From Thozetella sp. PMI_491 (Eukaryota > Ascomycota > Sordariomycetes > Chaetosphaeriales > Chaetosphaeriaceae): a stretch of 64,000 bases of DNA. Numbering within the stretch: the first letter of the stretch is position 1; each line of letters starts with the position of its first letter. Shown piece by piece: positions 1-12,600 of this stretch. Under the pieces are notes generated by a model. That model was given only the letters and a program-made list of their open reading frames with translations, made no database searches and was not told the DNA's origin. Made by a program: the position numbers and the translations under genes. The stretch covers positions 204,649-268,648 of the forward strand of contig MU270033.1 in assembly GCA_021432635.1 (NCBI GenBank). The letters are read 5' to 3'.

Positions 1-2799
1 GAAAGCCCGTTTGAGAGGTAGCGCTTAGGCGTAGAAGTAGTATGCCACGAGATATGTTGACAGAACCGTAGACACGGTTGTTTCTCAGTCGTTTCTTACG
101 TCATAATATGTGCTGTAGTTTACGGTGAACCGACGATGTCTCTACACCTTCACGAGACAAGCATTCTCGGTCGCAAGCAATGGTAGCTCGTCGCTCGCAC
201 GCGCGGACTGACTGCTAGACCGCACGGAGGCTGTCGAGCACTACTCACTACTGTGTATAACTATAATAGGGTGGCTGATTACGGCCAAAAGACCGGGATG
301 CGGCTAGGAGGGGCACGACTGACGTGAAAACTGGCGCCGCGAGGCTACAAGGCGGTTGTCTTCTACTATGGCTCCTGGGAGGTTCGTGGTCGGCAGACGA
401 ATCCGGCTTGATTCTTCGATGTCGTGAAGGCGACCACGCTCAGTGCAACACAAGCAAGTGATTGCCGGTATCTGCTCAAAGTGCCTGATGCTCTATGCTG
501 CTCTTTGCCGTTCGGTAGCTTCTCCGCAAGCTGGCGAGCTAGAGGTGAGGTGAACCTGGCATAAAGCGTAAAATATTGCGGGCGCGTAGCATAGTGCATC
601 TGAATGATCCCGTCATCTTAACATCGCATTCAACATCCCGAAGCGTTCAAAGGGAAAGCTATAACTGCTTCGGCGTGCGCTGAGACGTCTCCGGAGCCGG
701 CAGCTAGGGATTGAGAGAATGCTCGGCATTTCGGACGAGACTTATTGGCCGGGTTCCTTAGAGTTACTCGGATGCTGTAGGAACGGTTTCGCAATGCGTA
801 CGGCAAGGTATTGTTTCGTGATGTTGTTGTTTGGAGTGCTTCCGCGTCTGTGCTGTCTGCCGTCTTGTAGTTCTTCCGTAGGTGCCGTTGGCTAGGTTCC
901 GAAAAGCTATTCGGAAGAGGCTAGGCCGCCAGTGGCTCGGAGGCTGGTCGTTGTCGATGTGGAGCCCCGATAGCGTGGGGTTGGTGTCGCGTGCATTGCC
1001 TGCCAGGGGCAGCTGGACTTTTGGGCCATCTTATCGACAACGCCTGCGGTGGAATGAGGGGCCTATGGGCGGCGGGGCGAAGGTTGCGATGGTGAACTGC
1101 AAGGCACTAGCACGCCGTGCTTCGCTGCCCCCCGGTCTCCGGATTGGGCCTGGGGATTCACTGTCTTATCTGCAATCGCAGCCGACTATCCGCATCGCCT
1201 GCGCGTCGCTCCAGGTCTCCAGGCGCATGTGCTCCTTGCCAGGAGGGAAGGGAAATCGGACCCGCGCAGCCGGGACATCGTCCAGGGTCGCAGAGGCGAA
1301 CCGATGGCAAGCCAGGAAATGCATCTAGCCAGGAATCAGCACGACTCTGGACGATTAGCAGTGTTTTGTTGTCACGCGGTGTTACGATAGAGAGGGAATA
1401 GTGAGGGAATAGGCAAACTGACTCGTTGAGAATCGCCAGATGGGCTTCGGCCCCATCAGGCACAGGGCGGTGTGCGGTGCGGTTCTAGACTCGCGACTCG
1501 AGCGTCAAGCGGCGAGGGCTCAGAAATAAGTCCGGCAGACGCTCGTCCACTCGCGCCGACCGCGATGCATCAGAGTAGTCGTTTTGAAGCGTAATAGGTT
1601 GCTTTGAAGCTATCGCGCCTATATATCAGTATTACGTTTTCGAGCTCAGTCGGCCGCGGGCGTCGGGCTGCTAGCTAGGGCTGGGCCTGCCCTGGCAAGC
1701 CCTGGACAAGGTAGGGCCCGTGCCCCTGTCCAGGCGCGCTCCCGACCACTCGCCCGTGGCTCTCTGGTGTGGAGCGTCAATCGCCCGCCGGCCCCACCTC
1801 GTCGCCCGTTCAGGGGATGCGGGGCGCCCTTTGCCCGCGGCCGACGAGCCGATGGAACCTGATCCGAAAGCAGGGAAGCTTAGTGACTCTCGGCGTCTCA
1901 GGCAAGAGTCGGGAGAGCCTCGCCTCGCGCATACTCTCGGGATGAGCTACGGAGGCGGGGCCAGAGAAGGCAGGGGCAGGCAGAGGGCAAGGCCACGAAG
2001 TGGGGGGAGGAGTGCAGGAGGAGAAAAACGGACAATCACTTTGCATCTGCACACGCGACGACCGATGACGATGGCTGCCAAAAGAAACACTTTGACGACC
2101 CGGAACTTGGGGACGACCTAAGGTGTGGCATCCGGAGGCTCTCACCCGATGGTCACTAGAAAAGCTCGCCGAAAAGGGAAGGGCTTTCGTGTTGGTGGTG
2201 CATTCCCTCCCCTTTGCGGCAGCAGTTTGGAGGGGCAGACGTCAGCGAGCAGACAAAGCAGACGAAGCAGGCACCTCCCGTCGGCAGGGATGACCCACCA
2301 GCCCTTGCCTGCCCCTCCAAAGCCGCCCCGCCTCGACCGTCGCCCGCGGCGCGATAGGACCCTTATCGGTTCACTCTCCCGACCACCAGTTCGACGCGGG
2401 CAAACTGGCCAGCCAAATTTGTCGAGACCCTACCGAGTAAGCTCTGGGGAATCCATGAGGCCCGGTGGGGGCCGACACCAACACTGCTTCCAGAGTCAAC
2501 CCAAGCCCGCCCCACAGATCCACTAGGCGGGGCGCCCCTGCCAGGGTCCCTGGAGGGGAGCTCGACGGTTGCCGAGGGGAAGCTTCCCGACGAGATGGAA
2601 GCTTTAAAGCTGTCGAGCTCGCCGCGCCCCCGGGTCTTCAGGACAGAGAGCATACCTTAACCCAACCGGCAACCCTTTTTGCATGATACCCTTTCTTTCT
2701 TGCCCCGTCTTCTTATTGCCGTCGCTGCCCGCTCCTGCTCCCTCACCTTCACCCGAGCTCTGACGAAGGCGTCCATTATTCAAATCACCACAAGCGACC
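1..2799. other. No gene recognised; upstream region
   Basis: GC-rich stretch with only short open frames (for example 882-1328 +, 2125-2526 +) that overlap one another on both strands and show no domain, signal peptide or repeat. The last 120 bases before 2800 are pyrimidine-rich, as in many fungal promoters and 5' leaders, and probably belong to the oxoprolinase-type gene that starts at 2800. Confidence 0.5.
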
Positions 2800-5700
2800 A
2801 TGGCTGGCGAGTACCGCCTCGGTGTGGATGTTGGCGTAAGTTTGCAACGTTCTGCTTCTCCTCTGTCCCGAAGAATCACCGCCTCTCCGGAGACGCCTCC
2901 GGGGAGCGAGAGGGTGCACAAACCCCGGCGCAATCGCACCCCCTCATACGCCTTGCCCAGACCTCTCCGCACCGCCAGCAGATGCTGACACGCTCCTCCT
3001 CATAGGGCACATTCACCGATGTCTGCGTCATCACGCCCAATGGCGAGACCGTCCGCGCCAAGACGCCCTCTACGACGCAGAACCAGAGCGTAGGCGTCAA
3101 GAACGGCATCAACAAGGTGCGCGAGCTCCTCAAGGCCAAGTACGACTGGGAGGGCGAGTTCAGCTTCATCCACCACGGCACAACCGTCGCCACCAATGCC
3201 GTGCTCGAGTCCAAGGGCGTGTGCGCCGGCCTGATCGTCACCGCCGGCCACAAGGACCTCCTCGCCGTGCGCCGCTCCCAGATCCCCGGCGGCCTGGGCG
3301 GCTGGATTAGCTTCGTGCCGCCCGAGCCGCCCATTCCCCTCGAGCGGACCGTCGAGGTGGTCGAGCGCATGGGCGTCGACGGCGTCCCTATTACCGGCGT
3401 CGACAAGGACGCCCTCCGCAAGAGCCTGGTCGACCTCAAGAGGCAGAAGCCTGAGGCCGTCACCATCGCCCTGCTCAACGCCTACAAGAACGACGCCCAC
3501 GAGCGCGAGATCGCCGAGGTCGTGCGCGAGGAATTCGGCCCCGACGTCGAGATCGTCTGCTCCGCCCAGGTTCTCCCCGAGGCCGGCGAGTACGAGCGCT
3601 CCGTGACCGCCGCTGCCAACGCCGTGGTCAAGCCACTGGTGAAGCGGTACCTCGATGGTCTCAGCACCCTCCTCGCCGAGGACAGCAAGACGATCCGCAT
3701 TCTCAAGAGCGATGGCGGCCTCACCAGCTTGCAATTGGCCGGCGAGCTTCCGGTCAACCTGCTCATGTAAGTCCCTTCTACCCTACCGCCTTTGAATTTC
3801 AAAGCGGCCACAGAGCTAACAGGCGCGTGTGCACAGGTCCGGCCCGGCTGGTGGTGTCCAGGGAGTCGTCGATGTCATCGCCAACCAGACCAAGTACAAG
3901 AACCTCATCACCCTCGACATGGGTGGCACCTCGACCGACTGCGCCCTCATCATTGACGGCAAGGCTGCTCTCCGCCGCGAGACCACCGTCGACCAGCTCA
4001 CTGTCCGTGCCCCCTCGGTCGATGTCCGCACCGTCGGTGCTGGTGGTGGCTCCATCGCTCGCTTTGTCGAGCTCACATCGACCATGCGCGTAGGCCCCGA
4101 GAGCGCTGGCGCCACGCCCGGTCCTGCTGCCTATGGCAAGGGTGGTGTCGAGCCAACCGTCACGGATGCCAACCTGACGCTCGGTTATCTGCCTGAGAAG
4201 CTTCTCGGCGGCGACTTCCAGCTCGACGTTGAGGCTGCCGTCAAGGCCGTCAAGAGCGTCGGTGACCAGATGGGCATGAGCACTGAGGATGCCGCCGAGG
4301 GTATCATCAACCTGGTCAACGAGACCATGTACGGCGCCCTCCGCAACGTGTCGGTCGAGCAGGGCTTCGATCCCCGCGAGTTCGCCCTCGTCGCTTTCGG
4401 CGGTGCGGGTCCCCTCCACGCCAACGCCGTCGGCAAGCTCCTCGGCGCCTGGCCCGTCATCATCCCCCCCGCGCCGGGTGTGCTCTGCGCTGAGGGTGAT
4501 GCCACCACCAAGCTCCGCCACGAGCAATCCTACTCGTACATCAAGGACGTCAAAGATCTCACCGGCGAGGAGTTCACCAAGGTCATCAAGGGCCTCGAGG
4601 AGCAGGCCATCGCGCGCATCTCGGAGGCCCTCGAGGGCACCGGCGAGAAGCACATCGGCGTTGTCTACGAGGGCGACCTCCGGTACAAGGGCCAGGCCCT
4701 GCAGCAGACCATCTCCTTCTCGCAGGAGGAGCTGGCCCAGGGCATCGAGGTCGTGACCAAGGTCCTCTCGGAGCGCTTCACCGCTGCCCACGAGCACTAC
4801 TTCGGCTTCTCCATCCCTGACAACGAGCTGGAGCTGGTGCGCGTCGGCGTCATCGCCTCGGACAAGTCAGAGGGCGTCACGCTCGCCCACCTCGACGCCC
4901 AGGGCAACACCTCCACCGTGCCGCCCGAGTCGTCCATCAAGTTCAAGAAGACCATTACCGTCGACGGCCAGAAGGTCGAGGCCATCTTCTACGAACGCGC
5001 CGGCGTTAGCTTCGCTGGCTGCCGCATCGACGGTCCCGCCGTCGTGTCCGAGATGGACTCCAACACCCTCATCCTGCCGGGCTTCTACGGCGAGGTCGAC
5101 CACGTCGGCAACATCCTCATCAACCCCGTCGACGAGACCGTCCTCACCAAGTCCAAGTCGTCGGGCGTCGAGCACACCATGGAGTCGGCCGCCAAGTTCA
5201 TTGAGGAGTCGCCCCTCGTGCCTACCCTCATCGCCTCAGCTCTGTCGGCAATCCGCGTCGAGATGGACACCCTCGTGCTGCGCGCCTCCATGTCGCCAGG
5301 TATTCGGGAGCAGCAAGACGAGTTCAACGTCGTCACCAACGCCACCGGCCAGATGCTTGTCGGTCAGTTCGGCTCTTTCATCGGCCAGTTCCTCGAGGTC
5401 TGGGCCGAGAAGAACGGCACCATTGAGGAGGGCGATATCTTCATCACCAACGACCCCTTCAGCGTGGGCGGTGCCGTCAGCCACTTGAACGACGTCATCA
5501 TTTTGTTGCCCATCTACCACAAGGGCAAGCTGGTGGGTTGGTCCGCCAACTTCGGCCATCTTTCGTGAGTATCTCCTTGCTCTGCTGTCTATTTCACTCC
5601 GCTAACCCAGCTCCAGGGATGTTGGCGGCAAGGTTCCGGGCTCCATGTCCATCAGCTCGAGCACCATCTTCGAGGACGGTGTTCAGATTCCCGTCTGCAA

Positions 5701-7237
5701 GCTGTTTGCCAAGGGCGAGTTCAACGCGCCCCTCATGGAGGTTCTCTGCCGCAACTCGCGTCTGCCCAGCTGGTACCGCTCTGACGTCGAGGCCCTCATC
5801 TCCTCCTGCAAGACTGCCGCCGCTCGTGTCTGCGATCTGATTGACCGTTTCGGCCTTGAGTAAGTTTGCCTAGCATCCTTTTGAATACCTTGAATTTCTG
5901 CTAACCCCACGGTCAGGGTCTATGAGGTTTCGTGCAACGAGCTCCTCCGCCGCAACAAGCAAGCCGTCGGCAAGCTTATCGAGACGCAGTTCTCCGACGA
6001 GACCTGCGAGTTCACCGACTTTGTCGACGACGACGGCTCTGGCGTCGGTCCCTTCGCCGTCAAGTGCACGATGCACAAGGAGAACGGCAAGCTCATCTTC
6101 GACTGGAACGGCACCTCACCCCAGTCTAGCCAGGCGCTTAACTACTACCTGTCGCCCACCATGTTCAAGATGTTCGTCGGCTACTACCTGCTCGCCGTCT
6201 TCGACCCCTTCGCCCTGGTCAACGATGGTCTGCAGGACCTCATGGAGGTCCGCATCCCCGACGGCTCGCTCCTCAAGCCCACCCGCCCCGCCGCGCTCAG
6301 CTGCCGTACCCACTTGCTCGGCCGTGTCATGGACATGATCCAGGCGCTCATGGGCCAGAAGAACCCGGCCTACCGCGCCGCCGCCGGTTTCTCCGACTCG
6401 CCGCACTTCTTCTACTCCGGCTGGAAGCCCAACGGCGAGTGGTACCAGCTCTACCAGATCACCTTCGGTGGTGTCCCGGCGCGCCCCGTCGGCGACGGCT
6501 TCGACTGCCACTGCCTGTTCCCCAGCATCAAGTCCGTCCCCACCGAGACGGTCGAGATCGGCTTCCCGCTCGTCATCGAGGCTAATGAGGCCGTCCCCGA
6601 CACTGGAGGTGCTGGTTTCTTCCGTGGTGGCAACGCCCAGCGCATCCGCTACCGTTTCCTGTGCAGGGGCGAGTTCAGCATCCACGACGATCGTTGGTTT
6701 ACACACCCGTGGGGTATCGATGGCGGCGAGCCCGGCCAGCGCAGTAAGAAGATCCTGTACCGCTACAGCGTCGACAAGACCAACCCCCCGGTCGAGCACC
6801 ACGGCAGCAAGTGCGACCACATCCGCGTCGAGCCCGACGATGTCCTCGAGTACATCACTTGGGGCGGCGGTGGCCTGGGCGACCCGCTCACGCGCCCTGC
6901 TGAGAAGGTGGCACTGGAGGTGCACCGGAAGCAGGTGACGATCGCGGGCGCGGCCAAGAACTACGGCGTCGTGGTCGACGCCGAGACCTTCGAAGTCAAG
7001 ACCGCCGAGACTGAGGCTCTGCGGGCCAAGATCAAGACCGAGCGCGTCGAGTTCAAGGGCATCTACAACCGCGGCGGCACCCTCGCCGAGCTCCGCGCCC
7101 GCTCGCTCGAGGACACCGGCCTGCCCGCTCCCACTCCCCAGTGGGAAGAGCTACCGTACGGCCCGCACATGAAGCTGCCGTACGTCAAGGAGTGGTACAA
7201 GACGATGCGGGAGAAGCAAGACTGGGACCTGGAGTAA
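2800..7237 (+). CDS. Fused hydantoinase A/B (5-oxoprolinase-type) enzyme
   Basis: Five exons: 2800-2835, 3006-3766, 3837-5564, 5617-5859, 5917-7237. All junctions stay in frame and give 1362 aa, close to the usual size of eukaryotic 5-oxoprolinases. The N-terminal nucleotide-binding motif GVDVGGTFTD (residues 8-17) is split by the first intron; HGTTVATNA and SGPAGG follow, all typical of the HyuA half (about 8-690). The HyuB half runs from about 715 to 1260 and contains FGHLSDVGG. The family hydrolyses cyclic amides (5-oxoproline, hydantoins) or carboxylates ketones with ATP, in the cytosol. The stretch IPGGLGGW and the overall wording look less like yeast OXP1 than like bacterial hydantoinase or acetone-carboxylase relatives, so I do not assign 5-oxoproline as the substrate. 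Codon use is strongly GC-ending, as expected for a well-expressed housekeeping-type gene. Confidence 0.9.
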
Positions 7238-7418
7238 ATCCCTTTTTTACGACGAGTTTGGACACGATATTTTCTAATAGCATGAAAACCGGGCATGGGA
7301 GTCATTTACGCGCGCTTAGCTTTGGCTTCTGCATAAGATGGTATTTATGGTTGTCGGAGCATTCTTTTTGTATATACATAGCTCATCAGTCTGACATTCA
7401 TAGAATCAATCCAGGCAA

Positions 7419-8481
7419 CTAAAAGAAGCACCCCTTCCACGCGTCTGCCACTGCGGCAGCGACCAGTTTGTTGATAGCGATGCCTGGGTGGTAGTCGTTG
7501 AACCACAGGCAAGACTTGCCGTCGCTGTTATAGCACGTCGCGTTCGGGGCCCCGTACGCTGTGGGGTTGTCCAGGGCCGTGTTGAAGGGCTTCGCCGTGT
7601 CTACCACGCTCGCCTTAACGCCCGGGTTGGCGGCGGTGAAGTTGTGCAACCTCGCCGCGAGCAGCTGGTTGTACTGTTCGATGACGGCTGCCTCCTGCGC
7701 GCGAGATTCCGCAGGGGCTGAGAGCACCGACGGGGTCTTGTCGATGGCTGGTTTCACAGCTGGTCAGCACTTTCACCGCGGTACCAAAGCGATTGACTTA
7801 CGCGGCACGCTCAGCAGGACAAAGTTGCGCGCGCCGGCGTCGTAGACGATCTGCAGCTGCGCAAAGTAGCTGTCCATGATCTTGCCCAGCAGCGTCGTCA
7901 CGTTGGGCTGGTACCAGCCGTTGCCGACGTCGTTGACCCCCATCCATACCCCCACGAGCGTGTTGGCGGCGGTCCACGGCGCGTACGACGGGTGCGCCGC
8001 GAGGCTGTTGCTGAAGATCTTGACCTGGTCGATGAAGCTCAGCACGCTGGGCTCATATGGCTTGACGAGGTCTGCATTGGTGGTGGCGCCGCCGTAGGCA
8101 AAGTTGTACGAGAGAATGGTGGCCGGCCCGTTGAACTCGGACACCAAGAATCCGACCCAGTTGAGACCCCCGCTGGCGGTCCAGCCTGGGAGCGGCGGGT
8201 TCCCCAGTGGGTTGCTCGCGCTGGGCTTGGTTCCGGTGATGTTGAACCCGGTCTGCGAGTACGAGTCGCCACTGCGGGCAAGTTAGCGTTTCAGCTGCAG
8301 AATGAGGGGCAGTTGGTTGTGCTAACAAGGTGATTAGATACTTAGGCGCGGCATCTGACGCGCTGTCTTCTTGCTGCCAAAAATCAACTGCATTGCCCAT
8401 GGTTGCCGGGCGCGCCGTCGTGCTCGCGGGATAGGTTGCGAGAGCGCCGAGCACGGCGAGCCGCCTCCACCAGGCGATCAT
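7419..8481 (-). CDS. Secreted GDSL/SGNH esterase, CE16-like
   Basis: Three exons (8481-8327, 8271-7802, 7759-7419) give 321 aa. The first exon encodes a hydrophobic signal peptide (about residues 1-22). The catalytic block [11 protein letters not shown] is created by the first splice, with the nucleophile at Ser55; GGATTNADL, the block III motif GVNDVGN and the C-terminal acid/base pair in NDYHPG (Asp297, His299) complete an SGNH hydrolase. The family (fungal CE16 acetylesterases and relatives) removes acetyl groups from plant cell-wall oligosaccharides outside the cell. The first donor reads GTTAGC, unusual but fully supported because it rebuilds the FGDS motif. An upstream in-frame codon exists but starting at 8481 gives a clean signal peptide. 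Confidence 0.88.
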
Positions 8482-9675
8482 GGCTACGGGAGGAGCGGGC
8501 GGCCGTGAAGAGCGACCACGTGATTCAGGGATGCGAGCGCCAACGAGACGCAGCACTAGTACAGCACCAAGGAAGCCTGTGCGAGGGGGACGTCCGATCT
8601 CCAAGACCATCGCTCCCGGGGATCCGGGTTGCGGACCCTGTCATATAGACCGCCGGCGGGCTCGCCAGGGGGGCAGGGCCATTGGTGGAGTTTATGGGCA
8701 GCGACGGAGCACTGTTGCTCCTCGCCAGGGATGTGCTGTTTTTTTTTTACCCCAATGCAAGACGGCGGAGGATCGAGTTGCGCGGCCGGGTTGTATCGAG
8801 TCAGAAGGTGCGCCGTCAATTAGCCGGCAATTGGGGGACGCAGGGGACCCGCGTCACTTTGCATGATTGCAGGCTAATAACCATGGGAGAGGATAGCCCG
8901 CCCACCGCCGCCCCGGCGGAAGCTGTGATGGTGTTGCTGCGGGACGGACCCGGCTCCCAGGCTCCGCCTCGCGCGGGGCAGGGATTCGTCCCATTTATGG
9001 ATGTTTATTTCTCCCCTGAGCTAAACTAGCGGCCGCGGGATGCAACTTGGAGTCCCGCCCGCTGGCCTGGAGGTTATGAGGACACCCTCTTGAGCTTGTC
9101 GCAGCTGGTTGGAAACGTCTTTTATCTTGCCATTCTCCTGCATAACGCTGTAGTTAGAGAAACGATTGTACATACGCTGGGGGTAACAAATGGCCTCCAG
9201 CTGACTAACAATAGGATAGTTTCTGGGTATTATGCTGGCTACAACAGACCTTTTTGTGGGTGTTCTTGTGGATATACATAGGTGCGTTATTGGTTGCCAG
9301 CAAAGTGATATTGAACCACTCATCATGTATCTCTGTGCTACGCATCTCGTATTCGTACGATAGATATCAATTTTATCAGTGATATCGCTATGAGGACGGG
9401 ACGACAATGTAATACCATTCGCTAGCCTAATGGAGACAGAACCTTCAGAACTCGAGTCTCACATTTCTTCCAATACTAGGCACTTGGCCAATGGCTAAGC
9501 CTCTTTGCGCAAGGCCTCCCAACTCGGCTCGCTAACCATGATTCGACGGCCATGTCCGCCCTGTCAGCTCGGTCGGATGTGCTAGAACCCTTTGCCCCGC
9601 TCCGACTTCTTTCTCCGCGGAAGCCCTTTTCTACATGAGCACTCCGGTCTCTAGCCATCAGCACCAGCGACTGCA
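8482..9675. other. Intergenic region, no gene seen
   Basis: Divergent promoter space between the esterase (minus) and the NACHT-WD40 gene (plus). It holds a T-run near 8740 and short overlapping frames without domain character. No repeat was recognised. Confidence 0.5.
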
Positions 9676-12600
9676 ATGGAAGACGAAAAATCTGTCAAGA
9701 ATCGCTTCAGGGTCCTTCTCGGTCGAAAGCCAAAGCCCCGAGATAGAGACTCGAGCGGCAGCGGAAAGGCATCGGCCAGAGCCTCGCTGCACGGTGAGGG
9801 GTTTCAGCCCAACCTCGTCCCTCCCCCACATTGATTGCCTCTGACAAGCAAGAGCAGATCTCCCAACACGTCATGAATCCGGTGCAGCTCAATTTGAGGA
9901 TTCATTTGCCTCCAAGGAAGTACTAGACCTAGCCTTAGCATTGGATGCTAGTGATTCTGTGGTCAACCCCACGCCTAAAGCTGCTGCGGCCAAGAACGCA
10001 AAAACAGGGCTTCAACCGGCTGTTGACTCACCGGAAGGTGCAAAAAAGACTGCCGAGGACGTATCTGTTTGGGACAAGGCATATGATTCTTTGTGGGAAG
10101 AGAACCAACCACTCGTCGAAGAATACGAGCAGCTACTCTCTCGAATCCTAAGAGGTAGGCTTCCAAATTCGGTTCGCATGTACCGCATCGAACGCTAAGT
10201 TGGAGCAAATACAGCCGAACAGGGGAAAGGGCATATTGCGATTGATGCGGAAGACACATGCAACCCCCCAACGGAGATTCCGCGTCACGACATCGTCGCA
10301 CGCCGAGCGAAGCTCAAGCGTGTGACTGAACTAGGACTAAAGCACATGGAAACCAAGCAGATCCGCACCACAGTGCTTGGGCACGAGATTGTTGTTCAGG
10401 ATGTTGTGGGTCAAGTGGCGGGCGTAGTGGCGTGGGGAGAGGATTATATCAAAGATGCAGCCAAAGACTTACCCTACGCATCCATTGTCGTTGCAGGTGT
10501 GTCTCTATTTCTTCCGCTACTGAAGAATCCATCCGTTGTGGAAGAAGCTAGCCGGGTCGGCTTCACTTACGTCACTTCCCAGATGCGGTATTATGCCGCA
10601 ATGGAGCCTCTGCTACTTGCAGAAGAACTCGGGGACGATCTGAGAGAGGACCTTGAGAAGCGTCTAAAAGACCTGTATAAAGTCATTATAGACTTCCAAA
10701 TTCAGACTATCCTTCGGTTCTATCGGAGCCGAACGAAAAATTACTTCAGAGGCACGGTCAACTACGATGAGTGGGACACCAAGTCAGCCGCTATCCAGGA
10801 CAAGGATAAGGAGCTGTACTCTAAATTCGAACAGGCAATGCGGGTGAGCACCTTCCAGGGGGTGATGGAAGCCGCAAAGCAAGCGGCGAAGTCGCGGGAA
10901 GCACTCGAGAGCCTCATTGCAGCAATGCAGCGGCAAACCGAGGTCTCGAAAGAGCAACTGGGAGTGGAGAGAGCCCAGTTGAGCGAGTTGGAGAAAATAC
11001 GACAACAATTCCGTCAGGAAAGAGAGGACAAGGGAAAAGAGGAGCAGGAAAAAGAAGAAAAAGAAGAGCAGAAAAAGAATCAGGAATGCCTCGTCGCTCT
11101 TCGCACAACCATCCCGCGCAAAGACAAGCGCCGCATCGAGGGAGACAAGGGTGGCCTGCTGCACGAATCGTACTGCTGGATTCTCGAAAATGCCGATTTT
11201 AATCGGTGGCGAACTGAAGAAAACCGGCCGCTTTTGTGGATCAAGGGCGACCCAGGAAAGGGCAAGACCATGCTTATGTGTGGTGTCGCCAACGAGCTAA
11301 CCAAGGTGAAGCCAAAATCGACTGCTCTCTCGTTTTTCTTCTGCCAAGCGACAGATTCTCGAATTAACAGCGCTACAAGCGTATTGCGTGGCTTGCTATA
11401 CATGCTCGTCGAGGAACGGCCCGAATTGATCGAGCATGTGCGTTCCCGCTACGATGAGGAGGGCAAGAAACTATTCGAGGATATAAACGTGTGGGGAACC
11501 TTGTGCGACATCATCGATGATATTTTGAATGACCCTCGGCTGCCGAGAGCGTTCATCCTCATTGACGCCCTTGATGAATGTACGGTCGGCTTGGCGTCGC
11601 TGTTGGAGCTTATCGCAGAAAAGTCGTCCACATACTCGCATGTCAAGTGGCTTGTTTCGAGCCGCAACTGGGACAGTATCGCGAAGGACCTTGGCGACGC
11701 GGGAAACAGTAGACTCTCCCTCGAGCTAAACGAATTATCAATCTCTGCGGCGGTTCAGGCTTTTATCCGTGCCAAGTCCGACTGGTTATCAACTCGCAAC
11801 AGATACAAACCTGAAGTAAAGGCCGCCGTTCAGGACTATTTGGCGGCGAATGCGAACGACACATTCCTCTGGGTGGCCCTGGTGTGCCAAGAACTAGCAA
11901 GTGTTCCCGGAAGGAAGGTGCAGCAAAGGCTCACAACTGTGGCCTTTCCTCCAGGTCTGGATGCTCTCTACGAGCAGTTGATAAAAAATCTGATTGCATC
12001 GGATGACGGAGAAGAGTGCAAGGCAGTCCTCGCCGTTGTCTGCGTGGTATACCGGCCCGTGACTCTCCGCGAGATGCCTTCACTTGTCAGCATGCTCAGT
12101 GATGCAGTTGACGAAGAAGATCTAATCGAGATGATCGAGCTTTGCCGCTCCTTTCTTACCCTACGAGAACATACGGTGTCTCTGATTCATCAATCCGCCA
12201 AAGACTACCTGATGGAAAAGGCATTCGATACTATCTTCCCTCTGGGAATGACTAACGTTCATCGCGATATCTTCTCCACTTCATTGGAAAGTATGAACCA
12301 AACGCTTAAACGGGACATTTACAATCTCCAACACCCCGGCTTTGAAAATATCAACGTTTTGCGCCCTGCAGATGATCCACTTGTGCCAGTGGAATACGCG
12401 TGTGTATTCTGGATCGAACATTTGCTTTGCGCTATTAGGGACGACCATGAAAAGAAACTGCAGGCCGGCGACCTAGTTGACAAGTTCCTCGGAACCAAAT
12501 ATCTCTACTGGCTAGAGGCCGTGAGTCTTCTTAATAGCATCCCGGAGGCGGTAGATTCACTATTGGAGCTCCGCGACTTCTTGTGCGAGAAGGCAGTTGG

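Noticed and set aside
882-1328. 148-aa open frame in the first 2.8 kb
   Set aside because: Overlaps equally long frames on both strands in GC-rich DNA and shows no domain, signal or splice partner.
3000-6925. Long minus-strand frames opposite the oxoprolinase-type gene (up to 332 codons)
   Set aside because: They mirror GC-ending codons of the plus-strand gene, consist of low-complexity Leu/Ala/Asp/Glu/Gly and lack domains.
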